Source of the DNA: Tyto alba
Lineage: Eukaryota > Chordata > Aves > Strigiformes > Tytonidae
Direction of reading: 5' to 3'
DNA: 64,000 nucleotides
Assembly (NCBI RefSeq): GCF_018691265.1
Contig: NW_024881272.1
Span: forward strand, 20,821,323 to 20,885,322
Part shown: positions 42,548 to 52,652 of the stretch, piece after piece
Layout: each line of letters begins with the position of its first letter
Numbering within the stretch: position 1 is the first letter of the stretch
Program-made: the position numbers and the translations under genes
The notes under the pieces: model-generated
Seen by the model: the letters and a program-made list of their open reading frames with translations, nothing else
The model's database searches: none
What the model was told of the DNA's origin: nothing

Positions 42548-43619
42548 ATTCCCATCTTCCTCTTTTAATTTAAATCTGTCTGGTTTGCTTTTGTTCAGCT
42601 AACAACAATATATCCAATACAAAATATCCTTTGCTTAGATATCTTGGCTATCTTGTTACTAACAAATTGCCTCTTTTTCAAGAGTTGTCTTACTCCCTGG
42701 AAAGTTTTAATGCCCTGGGACAAATTCTCACCTGGCCGTGTGGGTGTGGCTGTACTGAAGGCAAGAGGAGGTGAATTCACTAACACCAGGTCTGGATTTT
42801 AGTACCATCTTGTTGACTCTTCCAGCAGCCATGGTGCCTGGTTGCTAATGATAGTTCACAAATTAGTACCATATGACATACATCCATAATGTGAACCAAA
42901 CATGCTGAGTACTAGTTGTCTTACCTTTGTGGGATTGTGTTTGGAAAATTTGCCTTCTCAAGCTTCACTTTTGGGGAAACTTAGTGTAGTGCAGTTGCTG
43001 ATTATACCACAGCCTTCAGTACTCTAATAGTAACATTTGGAATCAGTCATTAGATGATGTAATGTTCTCTGCTTATAAAATAATTAATAATAAAAATCCC
43101 TATTTCTGAACACACAGTTTCTATTTATTTAGCATTCATTTTATTTTGGGGAGGGAAAAAATATGTCACAGAGATAATTATATCTTATGTCAATCTACTT
43201 CAAGTACAATGCTTTTTTCTTCTTATTAACATTGGTTATGGCATTTGAACCACACTGAAACAATTGTAAGTTGGCTTACTGGCTTTCCACTAAGTGAAGT
43301 TTAAAACATTAATCTTCGAATGACAACTTTTTTCTTCAGTTCTGGTTGAAGATCTTGACAAATATATTTGCCTTTTAACTGTAGTAAGTGAATTATTAGT
43401 TTCAAGACACTTTCATTTGTTTAGTGGAAAAAAAAATACATATCCAAAACTATACCTGTATCTATACCCATCTATTTGGTACCAGAAACCTTGAGAGGAA
43501 ATTAAGTGATGCTTAGGACAGATTTATCCTTTAGACAGAAATATGGATGAAACAGGCACAAAACTATGTCTGTGTTGTTGGTTCACTGATTAATTTGCTA
43601 TTGTTTCTGTGATTAACAG

Positions 43620-43770
43620 CATCAACTCATTTATATTGAAATTTACAAAGCTCCTCAGCAGACAAGTTGAGAAGCTTTTTGATAATAATTTTCTTGCTAA
43701 AGCCAGTGACAAAGATCCTATCTAATGGGGTCAGTTCAAGGCCCTGAAAAGCAGAAAGAGAGCGGAACTG
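43620..43770 (+). pseudogene. Exon-like segment with an in-frame stop
   Basis: A good acceptor (ttgtttctgtgattaacag, AG at 43618-43619) precedes the segment and a strong donor (GTAAGT from 43771) follows. One frame gives 50 codons of plausible protein, including LLSRQVEKLFDNNFLAKASD and, after one TAA (near 43723), FKALKSRKRAEL. The exon would start one base before a codon boundary and end at a codon boundary. The single stop suggests a decayed exon, a non-coding exon or coincidence. It lies 2.7 kb upstream of the other plus-strand exon candidates, but its phase does not directly join the next one (46510). No family recognised. Confidence 0.25.
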
Positions 43771-46509
43771 GTAAGTGAAAAATTAATACTTTTGTCCCAA
43801 ATAAATTACCTAAGAGTACTTGCTTCAGAATTGCTCTATATTCTCTCACAAGTTTCAATCTATATGGCACAGTATGAAATAGAAAAGAACTAATTAGTGC
43901 GAGTGGATATAACTAGAAGGCAGAATGACAAAAATCAGTAAATTTCTATATTTTCTGCATAATGGATCCTCTCATCATAACCGGGACAGATGTTTATTTA
44001 ATGGATGAGCATATCTCTGAAAGCTATGTTGTTTTCTGTATGTCAGGAAGTGTTCAAAAATCAGTCATTGTGTAGTAAATGTTTGGACAATTCAAGCAAC
44101 AGAACATTTTTCCATGGTTGTCTGTTTACCAGCATCTTTCATCCTTGCTACACAAAAAACACCTGTTAACTTATGTAAGCTGTTCTTTAGGGAAGGTGTT
44201 CTCCTGCTTGGACTCAAATACTTTTGGGTTTGCCTGAAGAATTCTGTGAAAATGAAAGATAATTTTAAAAATCATATCTAGTTTTATGGGACTTAGCAGT
44301 TAAAAAATGTGATGGTACATTAGTGAGCTTTACTCCTACTTCTGGTAGAATCAATCATTACAAAGCAACCATTACTGTTTACTTTTATTCTCCCTTTTGT
44401 GCATGAGATTTTCTGAAAGACGTGTTATTTCATGCCATATACCTGTCCTGAAAACAGTGGAGGAAGAGAACAATGGCATGTCCTCGAGTGCTTTGTTTAT
44501 CACAGCATTTTTTCAAGCAGCAGTGTGTTTCTATATGGCAGAAGTTGCTTTTGACATGTAGATCAAGCAAGATGGTCAATACAGAGTCTTCCCTTTCGGG
44601 GCATTCCAGTCATTCCACAGCCTCTCCTTTCAGTATCTCTAGCCCTTGGTTTCCTTTTGTAACTCAGTGTCTTACCATTGCCCCTTTGGTACAAATTCCT
44701 TAGCAATGACATTTTCTGAATTTGATCTCTTAAGCAGAGTTTCTTCCTTTCCTTTCCTTTCCAAAAGATTTTGTGGCCAAATCTTTACTCTAACTTTCTC
44801 TTTCTGACAAGTAGCTGTTCTCAGATGCTCTACTAAACTGCAATTTGGTACAAAGTTTTTTTTAAGCTGAGAGTGAATGAGGAGAATAGTAAATCTGGAT
44901 TGTACTGCCTCGACAATATGCCATGGCCTTTTCTCAGGGGAGAAGAATAGGGAGGGAAACTTTGGGCCTATTCATTAGTCTGACTGATATTTTTTTCTTA
45001 GTTGACAGCTAGCACTGAGAGTACTTCAAAGGTATTAGATAAAGAAGGAGCAGAGGGCCAGCACATCCATTAAATCCATTTATTTAATAAACCATAAAAA
45101 GCTTCAGAGCATGAGTGAGATGTCTACAAGTGCACTGAGCCAGCTTTCTCTCCAACCTTTTACTACCACTGTTTGGGATCGGCAAGAACTGGAAAATATA
45201 AATTGTTTGAGAATAGCCACAGTTTGACCTGAATAAGCAACAATGATTATTTATAGCAATCTGTATAGCAAGACAAGAAGGCCCAGGTTTAATAAAAAAC
45301 AGCTAGATTTTCTTGAGCCAGCAATAAGCAGACTTCTAGGGAGTCCAACACAAGTTTGACATCAGTATCTAACATGTATGTAACATCCTCCATAGCAACA
45401 GTCATAAGCAGGCTTGGCACAGAGCTCTCACAATGTAGCTGTACTAGATCAAAACTAGATTAACTTGGCTTTAGTCTCTTATTTCTTGAGAGTCACCTCT
45501 GGCACTTGCATCAGCATTCACATTCCCTTCAGCCCCTTGGTAATTACAGATTCCTTGAGGCTAAATGGATATTGGAAGCATATGTAAACCCACTTGAAGA
45601 TCTAGGTCAAATAAGCCTTTGATGAAATGATGGGAACCAAATTGGTGCCAAATCCAAACCTTCTAACTTTCTAGAGAACCTTCAGGTGCTGAATTTGTGG
45701 CCTGAAAATATTTACTGTAGATAACTTATCAAAAACTATATATGAGTTTTCTTGGTATCTTGTCTAGTGTACTACTGTGGCAAATGATATTACAGGTCAG
45801 TTTAGGGTCAAGCAGAAGAGCTCTAGTTTTCTTTTGAAGCTCACCTTGAAAACTTACTACTGAGTACATAGTAAATCCAAGACATGGTCATACATGCTTC
45901 ATGTAATCAGAAAGCCTGACTGTCATCTACCAGCTGTTACCAACTGTTCTGCCACAGGTGTAGGTCAGTAGGGTCATTCACTCCACAGAAATATATCTGC
46001 AACTTCAATACTGAACTAATGCTGACCAGTAACTGGCAAGGAGGGGTTGTTTGGTGTTGCTGTCCTAGTTATCATTTATTTTGTTATCTTTTATATATTT
46101 TCTTTTCAGACTAACTGGGTGCTTTCATCTTGGCTGAGGTGTGCCAGTTGGTTATGCTTCATACCACAATTTTTTTAGTTTGTTTTAATTCAACTGCTTT
46201 AAAATCCTTTGCTGTGTTGGCAATATTCCCCAGGTATATTCTGATACTTTTCTGAGAGGTCTTTCATTGTAATATATCAGCTGGTTTTGAAATTGTCACT
46301 CTTAGATAAAGAGGTAAAGATCATACCTGAAATTATGATGCACAATCTACACTTCACACATGACTCAGGAGTTCTGTTTGGCTTTTTAGAGGAGAACAAA
46401 TCTGTGGCTTTAATTTTGCAAGGTTCTGTGCACTCTCCAGAGTGCTGGTAGCAACTGTTAACTGCCAAATGCTATTTCCAGGATTGTACCTCCATTAATC
46501 ATTGTGCAG
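43771..46509. other. Unique AT-rich sequence between exon-like segments
   Basis: No transposon was recognised. A short TTTCC repeat lies near 44740-44762. The open frame at 44473-44703 has no splice support. Confidence 0.45.
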
Positions 46510-46762
46510 GTGCATGAAGAAAAAATGGTTTTCTGGCATGATAACATGTTCACTTCAAGAAGCTGAAGTTAGACAAAACAGCTATAGTGATGTTAAGTCT
46601 ATTCAAGATGAAGCAGCAAAAAAAAATCAGTGCTTTCCTTATGAAAAGAACAAAATCATTTGTGACAGAATTATTTCAAGTTTTAGGATTTTCATAAACA
46701 GTTCCAGCATTTATAAAAGAGACCACAGAAAGTACTGTACTTTTACCATAAAACATTCTCAG
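46510..46762 (+). CDS. Candidate coding exon (weakest of the plus-strand series)
   Basis: The segment follows a moderate acceptor (ttgtgcag, AG at 46508-46509) and ends before CTCAG then GTGTTC. One frame is open and hydrophilic, with pieces such as EAEVRQNSYSDVKSIQDEA and FPYEKNKIICDRIISSF. It ends on a codon boundary, which fits the next candidate at 46812. However, the implied intron is only 49 nt, or 64 nt with the alternative acceptor at 46826, which is very short for a vertebrate. An alternative is that the two segments were once one exon later split by a frameshift. No family recognised. Confidence 0.28.
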
Positions 46763-46811
46763 GTGTTCATAGTGCTCACTATGGTCGTAGTCTCAGATTT
46801 ATATTTTGCAG

Positions 46812-46955
46812 GTGTTATTTTCCCAGCCAGGTCTGAAAACTGGATATTATTTTTCTCAGCGTAACTATGAAAAACTGAATAGCTGTCATCAACACTGGAA
46901 AAAACAGCCAAAAATCCAACTGTATGGATCACATAATGTGGATGGTTTATATAAG
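46812..46955 (+). CDS. Candidate internal coding exon, phase 0 to 0
   Basis: The acceptor is tttatattttgcag (AG at 46810-46811), and a second usable AG lies at 46825-46826. The donor is strong: TATAAG then GTAACA from 46956. The 144 bp are open in one frame and give 48 residues, for example YYFSQRNYEKLNSC and HWKKQPKIQLYGSHNVDGLY. The peptide is polar with no membrane segment. It starts and ends on codon boundaries, which matches the start phase of the next candidate (49224). A young CR1 begins only 86 bp past the donor, in the would-be intron. I do not recognise the family. Confidence 0.4.
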
Positions 46956-47040
46956 GTAACAGCAATCTTCCATAAAGGTTTGTATAGACAAGTCATCCAG
47001 GTTACTCTGAAGCAAACATCCCATTAATTGTCCATATGGT

Positions 47041-48082
47041 CATCACAGAATCATAGAATGGTTTGGGTTGGAAAGGATCTTAAAGATCATCCAGTTCCAA
47101 CCCCCCTGCCATGGGCAGGGACACCTTCCACTAGACCAGGTTGCTCAAAGCCCCGTCCAACCTGATCTTGAACCCTGCCAGGGAGGGGGCAGCCACAGCT
47201 TCACTGGGCAACCTGTGCCAGGGTCTCACTACCCTCACAGTAAAGAATTTCTTCCTGATATCTAATCTAAATCTACCCTCTTTCAGTTTAAAATCGTTAC
47301 ATCTTGTCCTATCCCTTCACTCCATGATAAGGAGTCCCACACCACCTTTCCCGTAGCCCCTTTTAAGTACTGGCTTCTAGAAGGTCTCCCTAGAGCCTTC
47401 TCTTCTCTGGGCTGAACAACCCCAACTCTCTCAGTCTGTCCTCATAACAGATGTGCTCGAGCCCCCTGAGCATCTTCGTGGCCTCCTTTGGACCTCTCAA
47501 GCAGGTCTGTGTCCTTCTTACACTGGGGAACCCAGAGCTGGACACAGCACTGCAGGTGGGGTCTCACGAGAGCGGAGTAGAGAGGGAGAATCACTGGCCA
47601 TGCTTGCCTTGATGCAGCCCAGGATACAGTTTGCTTTCTGGGTGTCAAGTGTACATCGCTGGCTTATAGTCACTTTTCCATCCACTAATACCTCCAAGTC
47701 CTTCTCTGCAGGGTTGCTCTCAATCTACTCATCACCCAGCCTGTATCTGTGCATGGAATTCCTCCAAAGTATGTGCAGGACCTTGCACTTGGTGTTGTTG
47801 AATTTCATGAGGTTTGCGTGGACCCACTTCTCAAGCCTGTTAAGGTTCCTCTGGATGGTAACCCTTTCCTCCGGCACACAGCTTGGTGTGATGGGAAAAC
47901 CCAATGAGGGTGCCCTCAATCCCACTGTCCATGTCACCAACAAAGATGTTAAACAGGACTGGTCCCAACACCAACCCCTGAGGAATGCCACTCATCACTG
48001 CTCTCCACTTGGCCATCAAGCTGTTCATCGCAACTCTTTGAGTGCAACCATCCAGCCAATTCCTTATCCATTGAAAGGTTGT
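47041..48082 (-). mobile_element. CR1 LINE, 5'-truncated copy with decayed reverse transcriptase ORF
   Basis: The 3' end lies at the low coordinate. On the plus strand it reads atcacagaatcatagaatgg, the reverse complement of the avian CR1 octamer tail, then the familiar 3' UTR. Minus-strand frames carry fragments of the ORF2 reverse transcriptase: SGIPQGLVLGPVLFNIF (within 47840-48028), RLEKWVHANLMKFNNTKCKV (within 47725-47991) and the C-terminal part near 47442-47648. These lie in different frames, so frameshifts have broken the gene. The catalytic box usually reading FADD here reads FSHH, so the enzyme is dead. The 5' end stops near 48082, as is usual for truncated CR1 copies. The subfamily is not resolved. 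Confidence 0.95.
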
Positions 48083-49223
48083 GTGCCTGTAAAAAAGTAC
48101 GCAACTTAATATACAATTCTGGGGTGTTAACCACTGTATGCGTGTAGGTATAACCCAAATAATCTTGATCAGATGGCTTTTGACATGCTAGCAAGTCTTC
48201 TTGCCTTTCATGAACATATCATGTAAGTTTACCATAGGCTAACATTTATCATAAAGCTTCCAGTAAAGTCTGTACTGGTATTAACTGATATAATATCCTG
48301 TAAACTGAATATTGTACTGGATGGGATGCGCAAAATTGGAAAAATGTTGGAAATTGCTGAGATATGACTTCAGACAAAACCTTCTCCTGAGAACACAATA
48401 AGCACAAAGAGACCTCTTGTGCTTGTTCCCTATTTTTGCATTAGTCATTGGAGCTGGCCTGACTGCTCATGTAATGTCTTGTAAAGAGGCTTCCCTAATC
48501 AAAACCTTCTCTGGAGGAACTGTGCTTGCCTTTGGCATATGCCACCAGTAAATTTTCTGTCACTGTCGGGCACTTTGAATCTGACACTACAGAGTGTATC
48601 TGAAGGACAAGACTCTAGTCCTGAATGAATATTCTCTAATTTATATCTAATATTTTCATTCAATACTGTTTTTTTAGATTTCAATTGGATTCTCTTCAAT
48701 TTTCAAAACCTAATTTGTTTGCTGTAAAAAAAAAGATGCACATTAAATAGTTTTGTTAAATGTCAGTTCCCTGCAGCAGTTCATGCCTAACATTAGTAGT
48801 TAAATGTGTAGCACCAGCATTGTTCAGCCTGTGTAAAGAATATTCAGAGCTTAAAGTGATTTGGAGAGGGAAATTTCAAAGGTGACAGCTGTTCATATCT
48901 CATCAAAAACTCCACTGCTCTTCTGTTCCATGAAATTTTCACTCTTACCTTGACTGTAATATATACTCTGGAAATCTGCTGTGTCTCAAAATTCCACTGA
49001 AACACCTCACGAGAGTCCTTACAAAAATATTCTGCTACATCATGGATGCTATATTAATATGTAGAAGAGAAAAACACAGAAGACCATTGTCAGATACTGT
49101 AAACTATAAGTGAGCTGACTGATTTCTCCTAAGGTGAGTTATGATAAGCCTGAAATCTACTTTTTTTTCCCTCCATTTCAAGTTTTTTAAAACATTAATT
49201 ATTAAGTGGATTTAATTTTTCAG
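48083..49223. other. Unique sequence, would-be intron
   Basis: No repeat was recognised between the CR1 and the next exon-like segment. A small minus-strand open frame at 48499-48699 has a protein-like composition but poor splice sites. Confidence 0.4.
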
Positions 49224-49332
49224 TCTTACTACCATGATGTGAAGAAAGTTCACAAACAAAGAAATAATCTGGAGCCCACTAATTGTCCACAAGCATGGAA
49301 ACTAATTTCAAATGTACCTGCAAGTGCCACAG
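49224..49332 (+). CDS. Candidate internal coding exon, phase 0 to 1
   Basis: A pyrimidine-rich acceptor (ggatttaatttttcag, AG at 49222-49223) precedes and a good donor (CCACAG then GTGATT from 49333) follows. The 109 bp are open in one frame, starting on a codon boundary: YYHDVKKVHKQRNNLEPTN, then CPQAWKLISNVPASAT. The frame also continues past the donor to a TAA near 49401. The start phase fits the exon candidate at 46812-46955, and the end phase (one base left over) fits the one at 50607-50707. The peptide is polar and resembles no family I can name. Confidence 0.4.
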
Positions 49333-49445
49333 GTGATTGCTGTGAAGTGGAATGTCTCATTCTTAATCCAAGCTACAGCATTATTCGCGTTGGGTCAGTC
49401 TAATGGAAGAAAATTCTCTTTTCTCTTTCTTTAGTTTTTGGTTTG

Positions 49446-49473
49446 TTTTTTTTTTTTTTTTTTTTTTTTTTTT
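49446..49473. repeat. T28 homopolymer
   Basis: Twenty-eight consecutive thymines, followed by more pyrimidines and an acceptor-like gctgctgacag ending at 49494. It may act as the pyrimidine tract of the alternative exon at 49495. Confidence 0.95.
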
Positions 49474-49494
49474 CCTCCTTACTGCTGCTGACAG

Positions 49495-49611
49495 CATACA
49501 AAATCGTATCTATTTTCTGAAGGGTCACACTCCAACTCTGCTGTCTTATAAAAGTAGCTTTCACCAATGGTCTCCTACCTTTGAGCCTGAATTCTATCTC
49601 AGAATGAAAAT
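49495..49611 (+). CDS. Alternative candidate exon after a T28 pyrimidine tract
   Basis: An extremely strong pyrimidine tract (T28 plus cctccttactgctgctgacag-like sequence) ends at 49494, and a strong donor (GTAAGTA from 49612) follows. One of three frames is open across 117 bp: RIYFLKGHTPTLLSYKSSF and WSPTFEPEFYLRMK. Its start phase does not join the GTGATT donor at 49333. It would fit only if the preceding exon used the weaker GTCAGT donor from 49394, which leaves a 101-nt intron. It may be an alternative exon or a chance combination. No family recognised. Confidence 0.3.
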
Positions 49612-49694
49612 GTAAGTAATGTATTTCCATATAGCTGTATGTGTCACTTACACTGATGTTAGAAAATTATGATTTAAAAATAAGATTGAGAAGT

Positions 49695-49888
49695 ACCTTT
49701 ATGACTCATCTAGTCCTACCCTCTTCCCAAGGTGGGATCAGATATGCCTTCTGTAACTGTCAACAGACGTTCAACCAATCTGTTTTTAAAGAATTTTCGT
49801 AATGGAGATTCCACAGGCAATATAATGCAACACTTCCATAGCTCTCACTGAGACAATTTTCCCCAATACCTAATCTGACCCTTCCTTC
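49695..49888 (-). mobile_element. Old CR1 3' UTR fragment
   Basis: The plus strand reads like the reverse complement of a CR1 3' end: catctagtcctaccctcttc, then ttaaagaattttcgtaatgg and agattccacaggcaat, then a diverged block ending in a cctaatctgacccttcc-like piece near 49870-49885. It is much more diverged than the copy at 47041-48082 and lacks the octamer tail. Confidence 0.75.
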
Positions 49889-50529
49889 ATGAAATGCATT
49901 ACACACACTTGAAAGAGATAAAGACTTTCTTTCTCATGTTTGATGCTCTTTGTCATGTCTTCCCCTCAGTTTTTGGTATCACAGCATGGCTATCTTATAA
50001 TAAATATTTAGAACTAATTTTCAAAGGCTTAAAAGCTACTTCTCAAACAAAACAGACCAAAATTAATATAGCTTTGAATGCACTTATCGTATCACACCAT
50101 TTCTTCTCACAGGTAAAGTGCTTAGCAGATATAGTACTTAACTATAATAATGCATAATTTTTTGACACCTGTAATTGACATCTTGGGACAATGTTTAGGC
50201 AATAAATTTACAAGCACATACTGAAGAGACTAAACTGGGAGTACCATTATAATAACCCTTAAGTGTTCTAGTCTGCTTTTATAATGAAAAATTGAAAAAT
50301 TCTATGTGGAATTTTCTGAAGGAAACAAAGAAAGATTAAGAACAACTTTTTTTCAAGCAAAACTATGTGCAGAGAAGCACGGCACTGAGGGAGTTATTGC
50401 CCTTCTCTTGATGCATGAGTCAAAGTGAAGATTTTGGCTGAAATTGAGAAGCAGAGGGACTTAAGTTACAAAGGTGACAAACAGTGATTTTCCTGAGTTG
50501 AAGGAGATGAGACAGACTTCCATTTAAAA

Positions 50530-50575
50530 AAGGAAGTCTAGAGAAGTCCCTGATCACTGGAAACTGGCAAACAAG
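50530..50575 (+). mobile_element. Possible CR1 ORF2 fragment
   Basis: One plus-strand frame reads REVPDHWKLANK, which matches the conserved CR1/LINE reverse transcriptase segment usually like VPDDWKLANV. The similarity fades quickly on both sides, so this is either a very small relic or a coincidence. Confidence 0.45.
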
Positions 50576-50606
50576 ATTCAGAAACTTACTTTCTATTCTC
50601 TTCCAG

Positions 50607-50707
50607 ACTACAAAGCAGATTTAAGGCAGTATACATTTTCTGAACAAATAAATACACCTGATAGAAGAAAACAAAGGGAGAGTAAGAGCTATGGAAAACC
50701 TAGACAG
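50607..50707 (+). CDS. Candidate internal coding exon, phase 1 to 0
   Basis: A strong acceptor (ctttctattctcttccag, AG at 50605-50606) precedes and a good donor (GACAG then GTAAAA from 50708) follows. Two of three frames contain stops. The open one begins with the last two bases of a codon and reads YKADLRQYTFSEQINTPDRR, then a basic tail ending KSYGKPRQ. This phase is exactly what the donor at 49333 requires. The peptide is strongly polar and basic, perhaps disordered. I recognise no domain and found no clear next exon (a 30-bp segment at 51469-51498 has a compatible phase but is tiny). Confidence 0.38.
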
Positions 50708-52173
50708 GTAAAACCTAGTAGCTCTCAAACACTTTAAAAGTGTTTATTCTCTGATGATTAAAATCCTTATAGCTCCTTTAATGTCAATAGATATTAGCTG
50801 TGGATTGCCCTGAGGATCAATTCCTGATACTGTTGAAATCAATGGCAGACTCAGATCTGAGGGGAAATATTCTTTACTTATTCATAATTGAAGCATATTT
50901 CCCATTGATTTGAAAATTCCTAATGAAGATAACCAGCCATATGTTCAGGTAAAGTACTAACAATGACCATAAAAATGGACCCTGCAAGATACTAGAAAAC
51001 ACATAATAAATATAGAACGAACATTCTAACCATCCATGATCCAAATGAAGATGGAATCCAAAAAAAAAAATAAAATTAAGGTGAATCAATCACTTGCATG
51101 TCATTTGGATTTATATTTTTATTAAAAATATTTACCTCTACAAGCTTTGGAGACAGAGCTTTTCTGTATTAATGTGTGTTCTTAAAATCAAAATCTAGAA
51201 TAAAAAGTTTTACATCTGAAATACTAACTGGAGATTTTTAACATCAGAAATATCTCATATAATAAATCAGACTGATCAGGAAGGTGATCAAAACCAAATT
51301 TAGTTAAGCATTAATTTTATTTATTCAAAACTAGACATTTCCTTGACATTCACTTACTGCATTGCACTGATTATTCAAATAACTTTTCACTTTCATGGGA
51401 TGATGGCCTGGATTTACTAACAAAACACCTAAACACCTAATCTATTTAACCCATTTATTCTCACTCAGGTTTTATGCATACATTACTACCATGAAGGAGT
51501 AAGTGGCATCCGATAACAACTGACAAGAAATAAGGAAGCTACAGGGTAAAAAGTACTCACACAGTGTACTGTTTGCTGCTGAAAAGAGAACTGATGATGG
51601 ACAAGAGACAGTCCCTGAAAGCTGTTTGGCCAATAGCAGCTGTTAGGCAGTAGTATAAAACAGCCTTTACATAAAATATGCATCTAGTGCAGAAGATCAA
51701 AAATTAAATATATGCAGGAACATAATTAAACGATTAATGGCCAAAGCTTCTACATAAAGGGAGAGATTTCCAGGGAGAAAAAAAAAAAAAAAGTGTGTTA
51801 TAAGCATTTTTTAATGACTAGGCTTTAAAAACAATCTTGAAAACAGAAAAACAACAGTTCTCTTGTGTTGGAAAGATCACATTAAACAATTCCATGCTGG
51901 CTTTATCTGCCTTAAGAAATAGGAACAGGTTTTGCCTCTTTAACTTGCCAAGATGTGATTCTCAGCCATGTGGGAAGAACCATGAACCAGAGTTCCTTGG
52001 TTTCAACAGGTAGTTAAGGGAAAAGGTTCACTAATTTAAAGTAGTTCACAAATACAATGCATCTGAGTTCAACTGCCATACTTTCTCTTGTATTCTATAT
52101 GTAAGCTCAAGTGGCTATTTTAATACTCTAGTATAATGAATTTTGGATCTTCTCTAAAGAAAATCAATGCATA
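50708..52173. other. Unique AT-rich non-coding sequence
   Basis: No transposon was recognised. An A16 run lies at 51778-51793. Confidence 0.5.
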
Positions 52174-52652
52174 CTCCTCCCTCCTTCCCTCCTTCCCTCC
52201 CTCCCTCCTTCCCTCCCTCCTTCCCTCCCTTCCCTCCCTTCCCTCCCTCCTTCCCTCCCTCCTTCCCTCCCTTCCCTTCCTCCCTTCCTCCCTTCCTCCC
52301 TTCCTCCCTTCCTCCCTTCCTCCCTTCCTCCCTTCCTCCCTTCCTCCCTTCCTCCCTTCCTCCCTTCCTCCCTTCCTCCCTTCCTCCCTTCCTCCCTTCC
52401 TCCCTTCCTCCCTTCCTCCCTTCCTTCCTTCCTTCCTTCCTTCCTTCCTTCCTTCCTTCCTTCCTTCCTTCCTTCCTTCCTTCCTTCCTTCCTTCCTTCC
52501 TTCCTTCCTTCCTTCCTTCCTTCCTTCCTTCCTTCCTTCCTTCCTTCCTTCCTTCCTTCCTTCCTTCCCTTCTTCTTTCCCTTCTTCTTTCCCTTCTTCT
52601 TTCCCTTCTTCTTTCTTTCCCGTTTTCCTTTCTTTCTTTCTTTCCTTTCCTT
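52174..52652. repeat. Long homopyrimidine/homopurine microsatellite block
   Basis: From 52174 to 52621 the plus strand has 448 consecutive pyrimidines. After one G, 30 more pyrimidines run from 52623 to 52652. The tract has zones. About 52174-52276 mixes TTCC and TCCC units. Positions 52277-52420 are 18 copies of the 8-mer TTCCTCCC. Positions 52421-52568 are 37 copies of TTCC. Positions 52569-52604 are three copies of the 12-mer CTTCTTCTTTCC plus a partial fourth, and TTTC units follow. Such tracts can form triplex (H-)DNA, vary in length and stall polymerases. Long open frames on both strands here are artefacts of the repeat. Confidence 0.98.

Noticed and set aside
47453..48109. 218-codon plus-strand open frame
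   Set aside because: It is antisense to the CR1 element, whose reverse transcriptase fragments read on the minus strand.
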